From assembly GCA_036502575.1 (NCBI GenBank), contig DASXYL010000053.1, forward strand, positions 26,122-90,121: a DNA stretch of 64,000 nt, read 5' to 3'. The translations under genes were made by a program, and so were the position numbers. Positions within the stretch are counted from its first letter, which is position 1; each line of letters begins with the position of its first letter. The stretch is from DASXRA01 sp036502575. GTDB lineage: Bacteria > Actinomycetota > Actinomycetes > Mycobacteriales > Jatrophihabitantaceae. Of this stretch, positions 8,452 through 16,556 are shown in pieces. The notes below the pieces were generated by a model. It did not search any database and was not told where the DNA came from. It was given only the letters and a program-made list of their open reading frames with translations.

Positions 8452-9354
8452 ATGACAGAGACGGTGGCGACGAGCGTGGCGGACTTGCCGGACGCGATAG
8501 TCGGTTCGCTGTCGCCGTCGCGCGCGTCGGACTTCAAGACCTGCCCGCTGCTCTACCGGTTCCGCACGATCGACCGGCTGCCCGAGGCGCCCTCGCGCGC
8601 GGCCACCCGCGGCACTGTCGTGCACGCTGTGCTGGAGGGGCTGTTCGACCTGCCGGCGTCCGAGCGCACGCTCGAGGCGGCCCAGCAGCTCGTCGGGCCG
8701 GCCTGGCAACACCTGCTCGACGAGGCCCCCGAACTGGCCGGGCTGTTCACCGACGACGACGCGGCCGGCTCCGAGCTGACCTCCTGGCTGGATTCGGCGC
8801 GCGGTCTGGTCGAGAGCTACTTCGCCATCGAGGATCCGACCCGCCTCGAGCCGGCGGCGCGTGAGGAGCTCGTCGAGACGGTGGTCGACGGGTTGCGGCT
8901 GCGCGGCTACGTCGACCGGCTCGACGTCTCCCCGGCCGGTGACGTGCGGGTCGTCGACTACAAGACCGGCACGATCCCGCGCGAGGCGTTCGAGGCGAAA
9001 GCCTTGTTCCAGATGAAGTTCTACGCGCTCGTACTGTGGCGCGTTCGCGGCGTGGTTCCCCGGCAGCTCAAGCTGATCTATCTGGCCGACCGCGACACGC
9101 TGACCTACACGCCCGAGGCCGAGGAGCTGCTGCGGTTCGAGCGCACGTTGAAGGCGATCTGGGTGGCGATCGCCCGGGCGACCGAGCGCGCGGACTTCCG
9201 GCCCAGCCCCAGTCGGCTGTGCGACTGGTGCGACCACCAATCGCGGTGCCCGGCGTTCGGCGGCACTCCGCCGCCGTTTCCCGAGGACGCGATCGTCCGC
9301 ATCGATCGCGATCGCCGTGAGGTGCCGAAGCCGGCCGTCGAGCCCGAACTCTGA
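8452..9354 (+). CDS. RecB-family PD-(D/E)XK nuclease with probable Fe-S cysteines
   Basis: A 300-residue nuclease of the Cas4/AddB-like RecB family, comparable to Rv2119 beside mpa/trmI in mycobacteria. The active site is visible as GTVVHAVLEGLF (His), then VRVVDYKTG (Asp and Lys of the PD-D/E-XK core). One Cys at TCPLLYRF and three in LCDWCDHQSRCPAF have the arrangement used to hold a [4Fe-4S] cluster in AddB/Cas4. ATG at 8452 is chosen; a TTG at 8401 is unlikely. No helicase or CRISPR gene is adjacent, so it is a stand-alone housekeeping nuclease. A short dispersed repeat starts 4 nt after its stop. Confidence 0.88.
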   Translation: MTETVATSVADLPDAIVGSLSPSRASDFKTCPLLYRFRTIDRLPEAPSRAATRGTVVHAVLEGLFDLPASERTLEAAQQLVGPAWQHLLDEAPELAGLFTDDDAAGSELTSWLDSARGLVESYFAIEDPTRLEPAAREELVETVVDGLRLRGYVDRLDVSPAGDVRVVDYKTGTIPREAFEAKALFQMKFYALVLWRVRGVVPRQLKLIYLADRDTLTYTPEAEELLRFERTLKAIWVAIARATERADFRPSPSRLCDWCDHQSRCPAFGGTPPPFPEDAIVRIDRDRREVPKPAVEPEL

Positions 9355-9358
9355 GGCG

Positions 9359-9402
9359 ATGAGCGCTCGCGCGAAGAACCGCCGGTCGCCGCGCGGCCGG
9401 CG
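9359..9402 (+). repeat. Dispersed intergenic repeat, copy E (short form)
   Basis: ATGAGCGCTCGCGCGAAGAA followed by a strong CCGCCGG...CCGGCGG hairpin, directly after the stop of the RecB-like gene. It has the same organisation as copy D. Confidence 0.6.
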
Positions 9403-9468
9403 GGCAAATTTGAGTCCGACTTGGTCCGGTTAGGGATCGACTGGACGGGCGGGCGCACACTGCAACCT

Positions 9469-10152
9469 ATGGCGACCGATGATGCGCGGGAGGAAACCCC
9501 TCCCGCGATCGTCGCACTCGCCGTCCAGGTCGACGAGCTGCGGACTCGGGTGCAGCGGATGCATGCGGAGCTGCGTGCCGGCCCGAGCGGCTCTGGCGGC
9601 CCGGCCAGCGGCGCCGAGCACCGGGCCGCGGTCAAGGCCGTGGGCGCGGCGACTCTGGACCTGCTCGACGCGCAGTCCCGGCTGCGGGCGATGCGGGTGG
9701 CGCACCGGCAGCAACGGGTGGCCGAGCTGCTCGAGCAGGACCGCCGCCGTGAGCAGCTCCGGCTGTGGCAGCTGACCGGCGGCGTGGCGCTGGCCGGGGT
9801 GCTGATCGTGGTGCTGGCGGCGTCGGGTGCCATCCCGGCGGCACGCCTCGCGATCGGCGTTCCGGTGCTGCTCGCCGGCGCTCTGATGGCGATCTCCATG
9901 CTCCCGGTGCTGGTCCGCGATGCCGGCCAGCACGCGATCGACCTCCGCAAGGCGATCATCGCGGCCGCGCTGGCCTTCCTCTCGCTGCTGGGCGCACTGA
10001 CCTGGCGGCCGTTGGGCTACGCCTGCCTGCTGGCGTTGGCGGTCGCGGCGGTGCCTGTGGTCAGTGCCCTTCGGGCCCGGCGCCGGCGTGACGCCGGGCC
10101 GCCGCAGGGACGCGACCCGGCGCCACCGGAGGGAGGTGACAGCCGTGGATGA
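9469..10152 (+). CDS. Membrane protein with N-terminal coiled coil, unknown function
   Basis: A 227-residue protein. Residues ~10-105 are hydrophilic, Leu/Arg/Glu-rich and heptad-like (VALAVQVDELRTRVQRMHAE), suggesting a cytoplasmic coiled coil. Residues ~107-195 hold about four hydrophobic helices, followed by an Arg/Pro-rich tail. I do not recognise a family. It overlaps the next gene by 8 bp, so the two are a translationally coupled pair. ATG at 9469 is preferred over an in-frame TTG at 9421. Confidence 0.65.
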   Translation: MATDDAREETPPAIVALAVQVDELRTRVQRMHAELRAGPSGSGGPASGAEHRAAVKAVGAATLDLLDAQSRLRAMRVAHRQQRVAELLEQDRRREQLRLWQLTGGVALAGVLIVVLAASGAIPAARLAIGVPVLLAGALMAISMLPVLVRDAGQHAIDLRKAIIAAALAFLSLLGALTWRPLGYACLLALAVAAVPVVSALRARRRRDAGPPQGRDPAPPEGGDSRG

Positions 10153-10978
10153 GGCACCGTCGGCCGAGGATCTGGACCGCCTGCGCTCGGAGCTGGAATC
10201 CGACCGCGCCGCAGTACGAGGCGAGCTGAGCGAGCTCCTCCGCACGGTGCGGCTGATCGGCCAGAAGGTCGACTGGCTGATGGCCAACGCGTTGATCACC
10301 GCCGATGCGCCGATCTGCGACCTGGACGGGGACGTCGACGAGGCCATGGTGAAACTTGCCGCGAAGGTCGAGCGAGGCGAGCGCTTCCAGGACGAGCTGC
10401 TCGACAGCGCCGCCCGCAAGGAACTCAAGGTGGCCGTTGACCGGCACTGGGAATGGGGCCGCAAACTCGATCGCCGCCAGGCGACCGTCACCTCGCTCAG
10501 CGAGGCGATCGTGGACGGCGAGGAGGCGGCCGCGGTGCGTGCGGGTGAGGAGTTCGCCGCAGCCTGGCAAGCGCTGACCGAACTCGAGCAAGAGGGACCA
10601 CGGCTCGAGAGCGCCGCCCGAGTGGCCCGCGAGCGATTGGACGCCGACGACGCGGTACGCGGCAAGCACGGCAAGGACATCGACGCGGTCGGCCACGCTT
10701 GGCAGGAGCTGTGCCGGCAACTGCGGCACATGATCGATGCCGGTGTCGCCTCGCAGGCGCTCTTCCCCGGCTGGTTTCGCGACACCCTCGGGTTGGCTCC
10801 GCCACCCGACGCGCCGACGCGGTGGTTCGAGCTCGCGACGGAGATCCTCGCCTACCGCATCACGTACCGCGTCACGAGCGACGACTTCCCGCTCGGCGAT
10901 CCGCCCCCGGGCGACGCTTCGGCGCGGCGCCGAGATTGGTACCAGCGACTTCGCGCGGGCCTGGCCCGGCTGACGTAA
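10145..10978 (+). CDS. Cytoplasmic helical protein of unknown function
   Basis: A 277-residue hydrophilic protein, almost entirely predicted helix and rich in Glu, Arg and Ala (EDLDRLRSELESDRAAVRGE), with no signal peptide or membrane segment. It starts at a GTG at 10145 preceded by an excellent GGAGGGAGGT ribosome site located inside the previous gene, with an 8-bp overlap. No family is recognised. Pairing with a membrane-anchored coiled-coil protein suggests the two products interact, but that is inference only. A full-length dispersed repeat (copy B) begins shortly after the stop. Confidence 0.65.
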   Translation: MDEAPSAEDLDRLRSELESDRAAVRGELSELLRTVRLIGQKVDWLMANALITADAPICDLDGDVDEAMVKLAAKVERGERFQDELLDSAARKELKVAVDRHWEWGRKLDRRQATVTSLSEAIVDGEEAAAVRAGEEFAAAWQALTELEQEGPRLESAARVARERLDADDAVRGKHGKDIDAVGHAWQELCRQLRHMIDAGVASQALFPGWFRDTLGLAPPPDAPTRWFELATEILAYRITYRVTSDDFPLGDPPPGDASARRRDWYQRLRAGLARLT

Positions 10979-10983
10979 CTTAT

Positions 10984-11104
10984 CCCGGCTTTCTCGGATC
11001 TCCGTCGCCACCCACTCGCTTCGCTTCGGGGTGGACGCCGGATCTCCGCTCGCGCCTTCGGCGCGGCCGCGTCGCGGCGCCGGGCTCTTCGCGCGAGCGC
11101 TCAT
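10984..11104 (-). repeat. Dispersed intergenic repeat, copy B (full length)
   Basis: About 121 bp, on the minus strand starting ATGAGCGCTCGCGCGAAGAG. It contains a GCGCC-GAAG-GCGC hairpin, two CGGAGATCCG boxes, and between them a CCACCC/GGGTGG stem closing a GAAGCGAAGCGA loop. It starts a few nt after the preceding stop. The rest of the 382-nt gap to the next gene (11105-11360) has no credible gene. It is more AT-rich near 11230-11330 and presumably carries the promoter of the secreted-protein gene. Confidence 0.75.
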
Positions 11105-11360
11105 CGCCAGGTGGTTGCGTTCGTTCTGGTCGCCTACCGCTGTCGCGCGCGATCTTGATACGGATCGTTCGCTTGAATCCGCCTATGCCTATGGCGCGCC
11201 ACGGACGTCAAGATCCACTAGCTCGGCAGCCGTACTGTATTTATCGTGTTAAGCCGGGCATCTCACCAAGATCATATGACTCTAGACAGCCATGATCATT
11301 TACCCCATCATGTGCTCCGTAGGGCAATTCGAGACACGGGGGCAGCCAAGGAGGCAGTCC

Positions 11361-11918
11361 ATGTCCCGTCGCATTACATCCCTGCTCGCCGCAACAACGT
11401 TAGTTGCGGGATTGGCCGTCAGCGTGCCGACGGCCCGGGCAATTCCGTCCCACAACGGCGCCGTAGATACCGCGAAGACCATGGCGACCGCAACCCAATC
11501 CAGTGCCGATGCGCAGAAGCTCATCACGCTTCTTAACCAGGTCGAAAAGCAGCTCAAGCAGGCTCAGAAGAGTGGCAAGGTCTCACCGCACGACCTGGGC
11601 GGCGTGGGCACTCTGATCAGTGGCATCGAGGGCTCCGTGCTCGGTCTGCTGAACACCGTGACGACCGCCGTAGGTCTGCCGGCGCTGCCGGGCCTGCCCG
11701 GAACGTCCAACCTGCCGCCGGCGACGCAGCTCGAGCAGCAGGTGAAAGACGCCGTGGCCAAGATGAAGCCGGCCGACCTAGGTGGTCTGGGCGGTCTTCT
11801 GGCGACTGTTGAGGGTCTTGTCCTGGGGCTCCTCAACACCGTGACCGGACTGCTGGGCCTGCCCCCGCTGCCGGGCCTGCCGCCGCTCCCCGGTCCCCCC
11901 GCTCTTCCGGTGCCCTGA
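11361..11918 (+). CDS. Small secreted protein with internal duplication
   Basis: A 185-residue exported protein of unknown function. The start is secure: AAGGAGG lies 6 nt before the ATG. The signal peptide MSRRITSLLAATTLVAGLAV ends at a typical ARA cleavage site near residue 27. The mature part carries two copies of a ~45-residue unit of the form GG(V/L)GxL(I/L)xx(I/V)EGxVLGLLNTVT followed by a Leu/Pro/Gly-rich stretch, and ends in PPLPGPPALPVP. No enzyme motif is visible. The hydrophobic units suggest association with the membrane or envelope lipids. It is a single gene followed by a clear terminator. Confidence 0.75.
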   Translation: MSRRITSLLAATTLVAGLAVSVPTARAIPSHNGAVDTAKTMATATQSSADAQKLITLLNQVEKQLKQAQKSGKVSPHDLGGVGTLISGIEGSVLGLLNTVTTAVGLPALPGLPGTSNLPPATQLEQQVKDAVAKMKPADLGGLGGLLATVEGLVLGLLNTVTGLLGLPPLPGLPPLPGPPALPVP

Positions 11919-11979
11919 CACCGATTCCGGTGCTCTGACACCGTTTCCGAGACGCTGAGCAGAAGGGATCAGCGTCGGG

Positions 11980-12016
11980 CAGGTCGCGAGGCATTGTTGC
12001 CTCGCGACCTGTCTTT
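11980..12016 (+). terminator. Rho-independent terminator
   Basis: CAGGTCGCGAGGCA (11980-11993), loop TTGT, exact complement (11998-12011), then TCTTTT. It lies between the secreted-protein gene and the convergent phosphatase gene, whose stop is at 12021, and probably serves both directions. Confidence 0.85.
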
Positions 12017-12020
12017 TGGG

Positions 12021-13136
12021 TCAGCCCGTGACGACGATGAGCGGGATCGCGGTCTCGGCCGGGGTGGTCGACCCGTGGTACGCAACGAGCTTGCCCACCG
12101 TGTCCGGCTCGTGCTTGCTGGCCAGCACGACGTAATCCTCGCGGCAGACCACGACGACGTCGCCGATGCGCGCCAGGTGTTCGGGCGGCACCGGTCCGAA
12201 CCATCCGGCCGCGACCGCCTCGTCCCGGCTGACGACATCGGCGACATTGCCGAGCACCGCCCGCCAGGCCGCGATCACGTCGTCGCGGGCGCCGCGACGG
12301 GTGTGCAGGTAGCGCACGCGGGCTTCGCCGGCGACGACGCGCACCCCGGCACTCAGACGTCGGTCCGTGTCGAGGTCGAAGCGATGGTCGGGGGGCACGT
12401 TCAGGCCACCGTGGTCGGCGGTGACCAGTAGGGCGGCGTCGGCGGGCAGCCCGTCGATCAGCCGTCCGAGGAGCCGATCGACCTCGGCGGCCGCGACCCG
12501 CCAGTGCGTCGAGTCGATGCCGAACAGGTGCGCCGCGTGGTCGAGGGTCGGGTGGTAGCCGAGGACCAGGCGGGACGGGCCGGCCAGCTCGGCGAGCATC
12601 CGGTCGGCCAGGACGTCCGGGTCGGCAGCGTCCACGTACCGGGCACCCCGATAGGCGGCGACGGTGAGGCCACTGCCCTCGAACTCCGGGCGGGACACGA
12701 CGCTCGTCCTGATTCCCGCCGCCTCGGCGAGCTCGAACTGAGTGGGCAGCGGCTGCCATTGGGCCGGGTCGGGCCGACCGGACCAGTCGATGTGGGTGAG
12801 CACCCGTCGCGTTCCCGGGATGTTGACCGTGAAGCCGAGGACGCCGTGCGCACCGGGCAGCGCGCCGGTACCGAGCGAGACGATGCTCGTCGGCGTGGTC
12901 GACGGGAAGCAACTGGCCAGCTCGGTCAGCCGGCCGAGGCGCCCGGCCTGTATGTCGGCCAGCACCGGGGCCACCGGGGCGGCGACCGGTAGCAGGTGAT
13001 GTCCCAGCCCGTCGACGAGCAGCACCGCGAAGCGCCGGACGTCGGGCAGGTCGAGGCGATCGGCGCGGTCGGTGCGGCCGGGCGCGCCGAGCACGGCGAA
13101 CGCGCTCGGCAGGATGTCGGCGATCGTCGGTGTCAT
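12021..13136 (-). CDS. Alkaline-phosphatase-superfamily nucleotide pyrophosphatase/phosphodiesterase
   Basis: A 371-residue enzyme. Metal-site and nucleophile motifs of the type I phosphodiesterase/nucleotide pyrophosphatase family are visible: FAVLLVDGLGHHLL (Asp), SCFPSTTPTSIVSLGTG (Thr nucleophile), YHPTLDHAAHLFG (Asp/His) and LLVTADHGGLNVP (Asp-His). No signal peptide, so it is probably cytoplasmic; the substrate cannot be read from sequence. The ATG at 13136 overlaps the HAD gene stop in an ATGA, so it is the second gene of that operon. Nothing in the sequence suggests it is inactive. Confidence 0.88.
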   Translation of the reverse strand: MTPTIADILPSAFAVLGAPGRTDRADRLDLPDVRRFAVLLVDGLGHHLLPVAAPVAPVLADIQAGRLGRLTELASCFPSTTPTSIVSLGTGALPGAHGVLGFTVNIPGTRRVLTHIDWSGRPDPAQWQPLPTQFELAEAAGIRTSVVSRPEFEGSGLTVAAYRGARYVDAADPDVLADRMLAELAGPSRLVLGYHPTLDHAAHLFGIDSTHWRVAAAEVDRLLGRLIDGLPADAALLVTADHGGLNVPPDHRFDLDTDRRLSAGVRVVAGEARVRYLHTRRGARDDVIAAWRAVLGNVADVVSRDEAVAAGWFGPVPPEHLARIGDVVVVCREDYVVLASKHEPDTVGKLVAYHGSTTPAETAIPLIVVTG

Positions 13137-13807
13137 CGCCACGAGCGCTGGTCGGCCTCGACGAGCGTGGCCAGATCGGCGACCGTGATGTCCACCAGGC
13201 TCGACACGACCGGGCGGCCCGGTGCCGGCTCGAGAGGTACCTCGCTCGGTACGGCCAGCACGGCACAGCCGGCCGACTCGGCCGAGGTGATACCGAGCGG
13301 TGAGTCCTCGATCGCGACGCAGTCGGCGGCCCGGACGTCGAGCAGCTCGGCGGCTCGCAGGTACGGGTCCGGCGCCGGCTTCGGGTGCGGCACCTCGTCG
13401 CCGCACACGGTCGCGGCGAAGTACTGCCGGCCGATCGTGTCGAGTGCGATCTCGGTCAGCCGGCGATGGGTGGACGTCACGAGCGCCGCCGGCAGCCCGG
13501 CGTCGTGCACCGCGACGAGCAGTTCGTGCGCGCCGGGCTTCCAGACCAGCGAGGTGTGGAACAGCTCGGCGGTGCGGTCGGTCAGGTAGGCGCCGCTGCT
13601 CTCCGGATCGGCGTCGATGCCGAGGTCGTGATGCATGATCGCGATCGACCGGGCCAGGCTCGATCCCACCATGCGGCGGCGCGCGGCGTCGGACAGCTCA
13701 CCGCCGAGATAGTGCGCGAGGTCGTCGAGGGCGACGTCCCACACCTTCTCCGAGTCGAGCAGCGTGCCGTCCATGTCGAACAGAACGGCAGCTAGCCGAC
13801 CCGGCAT
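13133..13807 (-). CDS. HAD-superfamily hydrolase whose first eight codons come from an inserted element
   Basis: A 224-residue HAD phosphatase of the beta-phosphoglucomutase-like subfamily: motif I AVLFDMDGTLLDSE, motif II LVTSTHR, motif III Lys in HPKPAPDPYL, motif IV AIEDSPLGI. The first eight codons (MPGRLAAV) are followed by CTGTTCGACAT, an 11-bp sequence repeated at 19491-19501 within a second, orphaned 5' end (MSAQLQAVLFDI) immediately after metH. The native gene therefore probably started beside metH, and the integrative element supplied a substitute start of exactly the same length. Expression now depends on the element side, 10 bp beyond the integrase stop. It is coupled to the phosphatase gene by an ATGA overlap. 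Confidence 0.88.
   Translation of the reverse strand: MPGRLAAVLFDMDGTLLDSEKVWDVALDDLAHYLGGELSDAARRRMVGSSLARSIAIMHHDLGIDADPESSGAYLTDRTAELFHTSLVWKPGAHELLVAVHDAGLPAALVTSTHRRLTEIALDTIGRQYFAATVCGDEVPHPKPAPDPYLRAAELLDVRAADCVAIEDSPLGITSAESAGCAVLAVPSEVPLEPAPGRPVVSSLVDITVADLATLVEADQRSWR
13773..13783. other. Left attachment core (direct repeat)
   Basis: ATGTCGAACAG on the plus strand (CTGTTCGACAT on the coding strand of HAD), identical to 19491-19501. Both copies occupy the same reading-frame position, codons 9-12, of an HAD 5' end. It is interpreted as the crossover core of the tyrosine recombinase. Confidence 0.7.
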
Positions 13808-13817
13808 ATTCGTTGGC

Positions 13818-14648
13818 CTAGAGGCCACTGACGCCGTCGCGGGTACACGACAGGTACACATCAGGAACGAGCTTGCTCATCGTCTTCGCCATTGCTGCGC
13901 GGCCCACCACTTCGTCGCTCGGCATCAGGTACGAGTACACACGCCACGTGATCTCGGGTGACGAGTGCCCCAGCCATCTGCTCACCGCTACTACCGACAC
14001 TCCGCCCGAGATCAGGCTCGACCCGAAGTAGTGCCGGAGTGAATGCGGCGACACAGCGATGCCGGTGGCGGTTTCCAGGTGGTCGAACAGGTGGCCCGCG
14101 ATCGCCTTCGTCAGCGCTCGGCCGCTCGCGCTGGAGAAGATCAAGCCGTCGTTGCGCGGCCAGAGTCGTACCTGCTCCGCAAGCGCCGCGAGCACGCCGT
14201 CCGATGCCGGGATGTCGCGCGATGAGGAGTCCGTCTTCAGCTCGCCCATGTCGCCGCCCGGCCGCCGTTGCTGACGTACCTGCACCGTCTTGCGCAGAAA
14301 GTCGATGTCGCTCACCCGGAGGCCACACGCCTCGGAGATCCGCATGCCGAGACCAGCCAGCCCGACGACGAGCGCGCGGTACTCCTCCGGCGCTTCCTTG
14401 ATGATCTTGGAGACCTGTTCGTCGGACAGATGCACGTCACGCCTGCGTGGCGCGCTCGGAGCCTTCACCGCCTTCGCTGGATTCGAGGCGATCAAGCCGT
14501 CAGCCATCGCCGCGTCGAAAATCTGACGGACCTCTCGGAGCACCTGCCCGACGGTGCCCGGCGCCAACGTCTTCGACCAGGTCGCAACGGCGGCGGCCAT
14601 CGTGCTCGGTTTGACCGAGCCGACGGGGTAGCCGCCGATCACCGGCAA
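13818..14648 (-). pseudogene. Tyrosine recombinase (integrase), N-terminally truncated
   Basis: The catalytic domain is complete: Arg in GMRISEACGLR, Lys in GELKTDSSSRD, HSLRHYF box, WLGHSS, and the Tyr nucleophile in WRVYSYLMPSDE. The core-binding domain is largely present: with the non-initiating upstream codons (TRPRKRSILDHHILP) it begins about residue 60 of a usual integrase, but the N-terminal arm-binding domain is missing. In this frame the only start codons are a TTG at 14648 and a GTG at 14642. Upstream the frame stays open to the TAG at 14775-14777, which is also the stop of the next gene. Full relatives have 370-400 residues; this has 276. It is probably an immobilised integrase, though the active-site set argues for recent loss. 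Confidence 0.8.
13840..13860. repeat. Tandem GGTACAC motifs near the left end of the element
   Basis: CGGGTACACGACAGGTACAC contains two GGTACAC motifs 11 bp apart. A similar pair with the same spacing lies near the right end (19362-19381). Their position inside both ends and helical spacing fit arm-type integrase binding sites. The left pair overlaps the 3' end of the integrase gene. Confidence 0.45.
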
Positions 14649-14774
14649 GATGTGGTGGTCGAGTATCGAGCGCTTGCGAGGGCGTGTGGTGTCGGCCGCG
14701 AGGTTCGCCGGCCACCGGGCTCGCCTCTGCCCGGCGAACGAATGGCGTGACCCTTCCGCGCAGGAGTCACGCGA

Positions 14775-15350
14775 CTAGCTCCTGATGGGCGGCTTGTAGT
14801 CCAGCGGCCGGCTGATCGCGTAGTGATCGATCGCATCCGTCGGCAGCTCTTCGAGTGCGCCGGTGGCGCGCCTAACCCAGCTCGCACCGGCACGATCCGT
14901 AAAGGCAATCTCCGCGCCGACCCGACCAGTGAGGATCCCCCAACCGCCCGGCATCGTCACCCGCCGCTCACCTGGTGGCAGGACTGCCCAGACTTCTCGT
15001 GGAGCGTCCTGCGGCGCGATCTCCGACCACGCCTCGCCAGTGTGCGGCGCAGCACCTTGGATGTAGACCATCGTGATCACGGCCTCGTAGACGGGTTCGT
15101 CCGACCTGTTGAGCACCGAGATCACGGTGGTGTCCTGGCTGTCATAGTCGGCATCCGGCGGTAGTTCCTGGCCGCCGTACCAAGCGGAGACACGCTCAGC
15201 TTGTGAGCGGTGATCCCGTTCGCGCTGTACGTGCTCGCCAGCTTGGCGCGCGCGGCGCTCAGTCCGAATCTGCCAGAACGCTATCCAGAAGGCAGCAACC
15301 GTGCCGACGGCCTGGACCCACGTAGCGACGTCACCCCAGCGCATCGACAT
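14775..15350 (-). CDS. Membrane-anchored protein of unknown function
   Basis: A 191-residue protein with one N-terminal hydrophobic helix (VATWVQAVGTVAAFWIAFWQI), a charged stretch (RTERRARQAGEHVQRERDHR), then a ~120-residue beta-rich domain (DTTVISVLNRSDEPVYEAVI). The pattern is common in actinobacterial accessory regions but has no assigned role. ATG at 15350 or 15344 is preferred; an upstream ATG at 15395 is less likely. Its stop codon is in frame with the truncated integrase that follows. The 258 bases upstream contain no other gene. Confidence 0.6.
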   Translation of the reverse strand: MSMRWGDVATWVQAVGTVAAFWIAFWQIRTERRARQAGEHVQRERDHRSQAERVSAWYGGQELPPDADYDSQDTTVISVLNRSDEPVYEAVITMVYIQGAAPHTGEAWSEIAPQDAPREVWAVLPPGERRVTMPGGWGILTGRVGAEIAFTDRAGASWVRRATGALEELPTDAIDHYAISRPLDYKPPIRS

Positions 15351-15608
15351 CGAGCAACCGTAGGACAAGGACTCGCAGCGGGCAGCGGACGACACTCGTA
15401 CCCCCTGGGCGGGTTACCCCCTACCCGGACGGGGCCGGGACTGCCACGTGTAGCCGCTGCCCGTGCGTACGGGCTGGAATGCTTGAGCAGTCAACTACTG
15501 CGGCCTGAGTTATTGGCATGCGCATGTGCCCATACCCACCGTTCGTGATGCGCTTCCCCGCAGTACGAGCTACCTTACGTGTGCCACACAGGTCCGGGGG
15601 GACTCCAT

Positions 15609-16148
15609 ATGATCTTCATCCGCCTCGCAGCGGTGTCGCTTGCCGCTGCTGTCGTCGCCGCTTTAGCCGCATGCAGTTCCGGAGGAAGCTCGCCGACCAA
15701 GGCGACATCCGTCGGCTCACCTGCGCACGCGAGCATCGCGACTAGTGCTCCAAGACCCACACCGATGCCGACTCCGACCGTGTGGACGATGGCGCAGGCT
15801 CAGGCTCAATACCTTTCACTGGTCAAGCCCAGCAACGCCACGATCGACGCAGTGAACAGAATGCGCGACGCCAACGATCAGAGCGTCAGTCGCTGGCGGA
15901 CCATCTGCCGCCGGGCCGCAGCGGACGATCACACCCTGGCACGCAAGATGGCGGCGGGACACTGGCCAGCGAGCGCGCGCAGGCAGGTCGATGCATTCGT
16001 CGACGCGCTGGCCGAGGAGCGAACGACCTGGTCGCTATGCGCGACTGCGTCCTCGGCAGATGACGTTAACGCGGCGTTCAACGACTATCACAGTGCCTCG
16101 GGAAAGGCCGAGGCCGTACGGATCGCGCTCGGTCTCCCGGGCGCGTAA
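15609..16148 (+). CDS. Small lipoprotein of unknown function
   Basis: A 179-residue protein. ATG at 15609 follows a GGGGGGA site by 6 nt. The signal peptide ends in the lipobox ALAACS, so it should be lipid-anchored. A Ser/Thr/Pro-rich linker (residues ~25-55) leads to a ~120-residue helical domain containing two Cys (RTICRRAA and WSLCATA). No family recognised. The stop overlaps the start of the next membrane-protein gene by one base (TAATG), so the pair is translationally coupled. Confidence 0.7.
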   Translation: MIFIRLAAVSLAAAVVAALAACSSGGSSPTKATSVGSPAHASIATSAPRPTPMPTPTVWTMAQAQAQYLSLVKPSNATIDAVNRMRDANDQSVSRWRTICRRAAADDHTLARKMAAGHWPASARRQVDAFVDALAEERTTWSLCATASSADDVNAAFNDYHSASGKAEAVRIALGLPGA

Positions 16149-16492
16149 TGAGCCAATACCACGGTCCATGGAATCCGTACTACAGCTATCCGCCGCTGCC
16201 GCCTCGGCGTCGTACGTATTGGGGATTGCTGATCGGCGTGCTAGGACTGTTCGCCGCGATCATCGTGGTCTTGCTGCCAATCCAGTACAGCGTGCTCGGG
16301 ACCACCATCGACTGCGGCACTGGCCTGACCGCGTGGGACGCGCAACCTTCCACCGACGATGGCAGCAGTCAAGGCATCGCCGATGCCTGCCAGGTAAGGG
16401 GTCGAGAACGGTTGCTGCTGGTGGTGATCGTCGGTGCGGTCGGGGCGGCGTTCGGAATTGGCGTCACCTTGTACGAACGGCGGAACGAGTGA
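16148..16492 (+). CDS. Small two-helix membrane protein with Pro/Tyr-rich N-terminus
   Basis: A 114-residue protein. The cytoplasmic N-terminus is rich in Pro and Tyr (SQYHGPWNPYYSYPPLPP), followed by helix 1 (WGLLIGVLGLFAAIIVVLLP), an exported loop of ~45 residues with two Cys (TIDCG and DACQV), helix 2 (LLLVVIVGAVGAAFGIGVTL) and a short basic end. No family or function recognised. Its start is coupled to the preceding lipoprotein gene, which suggests the two act together at the membrane. Confidence 0.65.
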   Translation: MSQYHGPWNPYYSYPPLPPRRRTYWGLLIGVLGLFAAIIVVLLPIQYSVLGTTIDCGTGLTAWDAQPSTDDGSSQGIADACQVRGRERLLLVVIVGAVGAAFGIGVTLYERRNE

Positions 16493-16556
16493 TCATGACG
16501 GTGTAGCTGTCCAGGCACATCACCTGCCCCGGGCAGCGCGGGCACTGTCGGATGGA

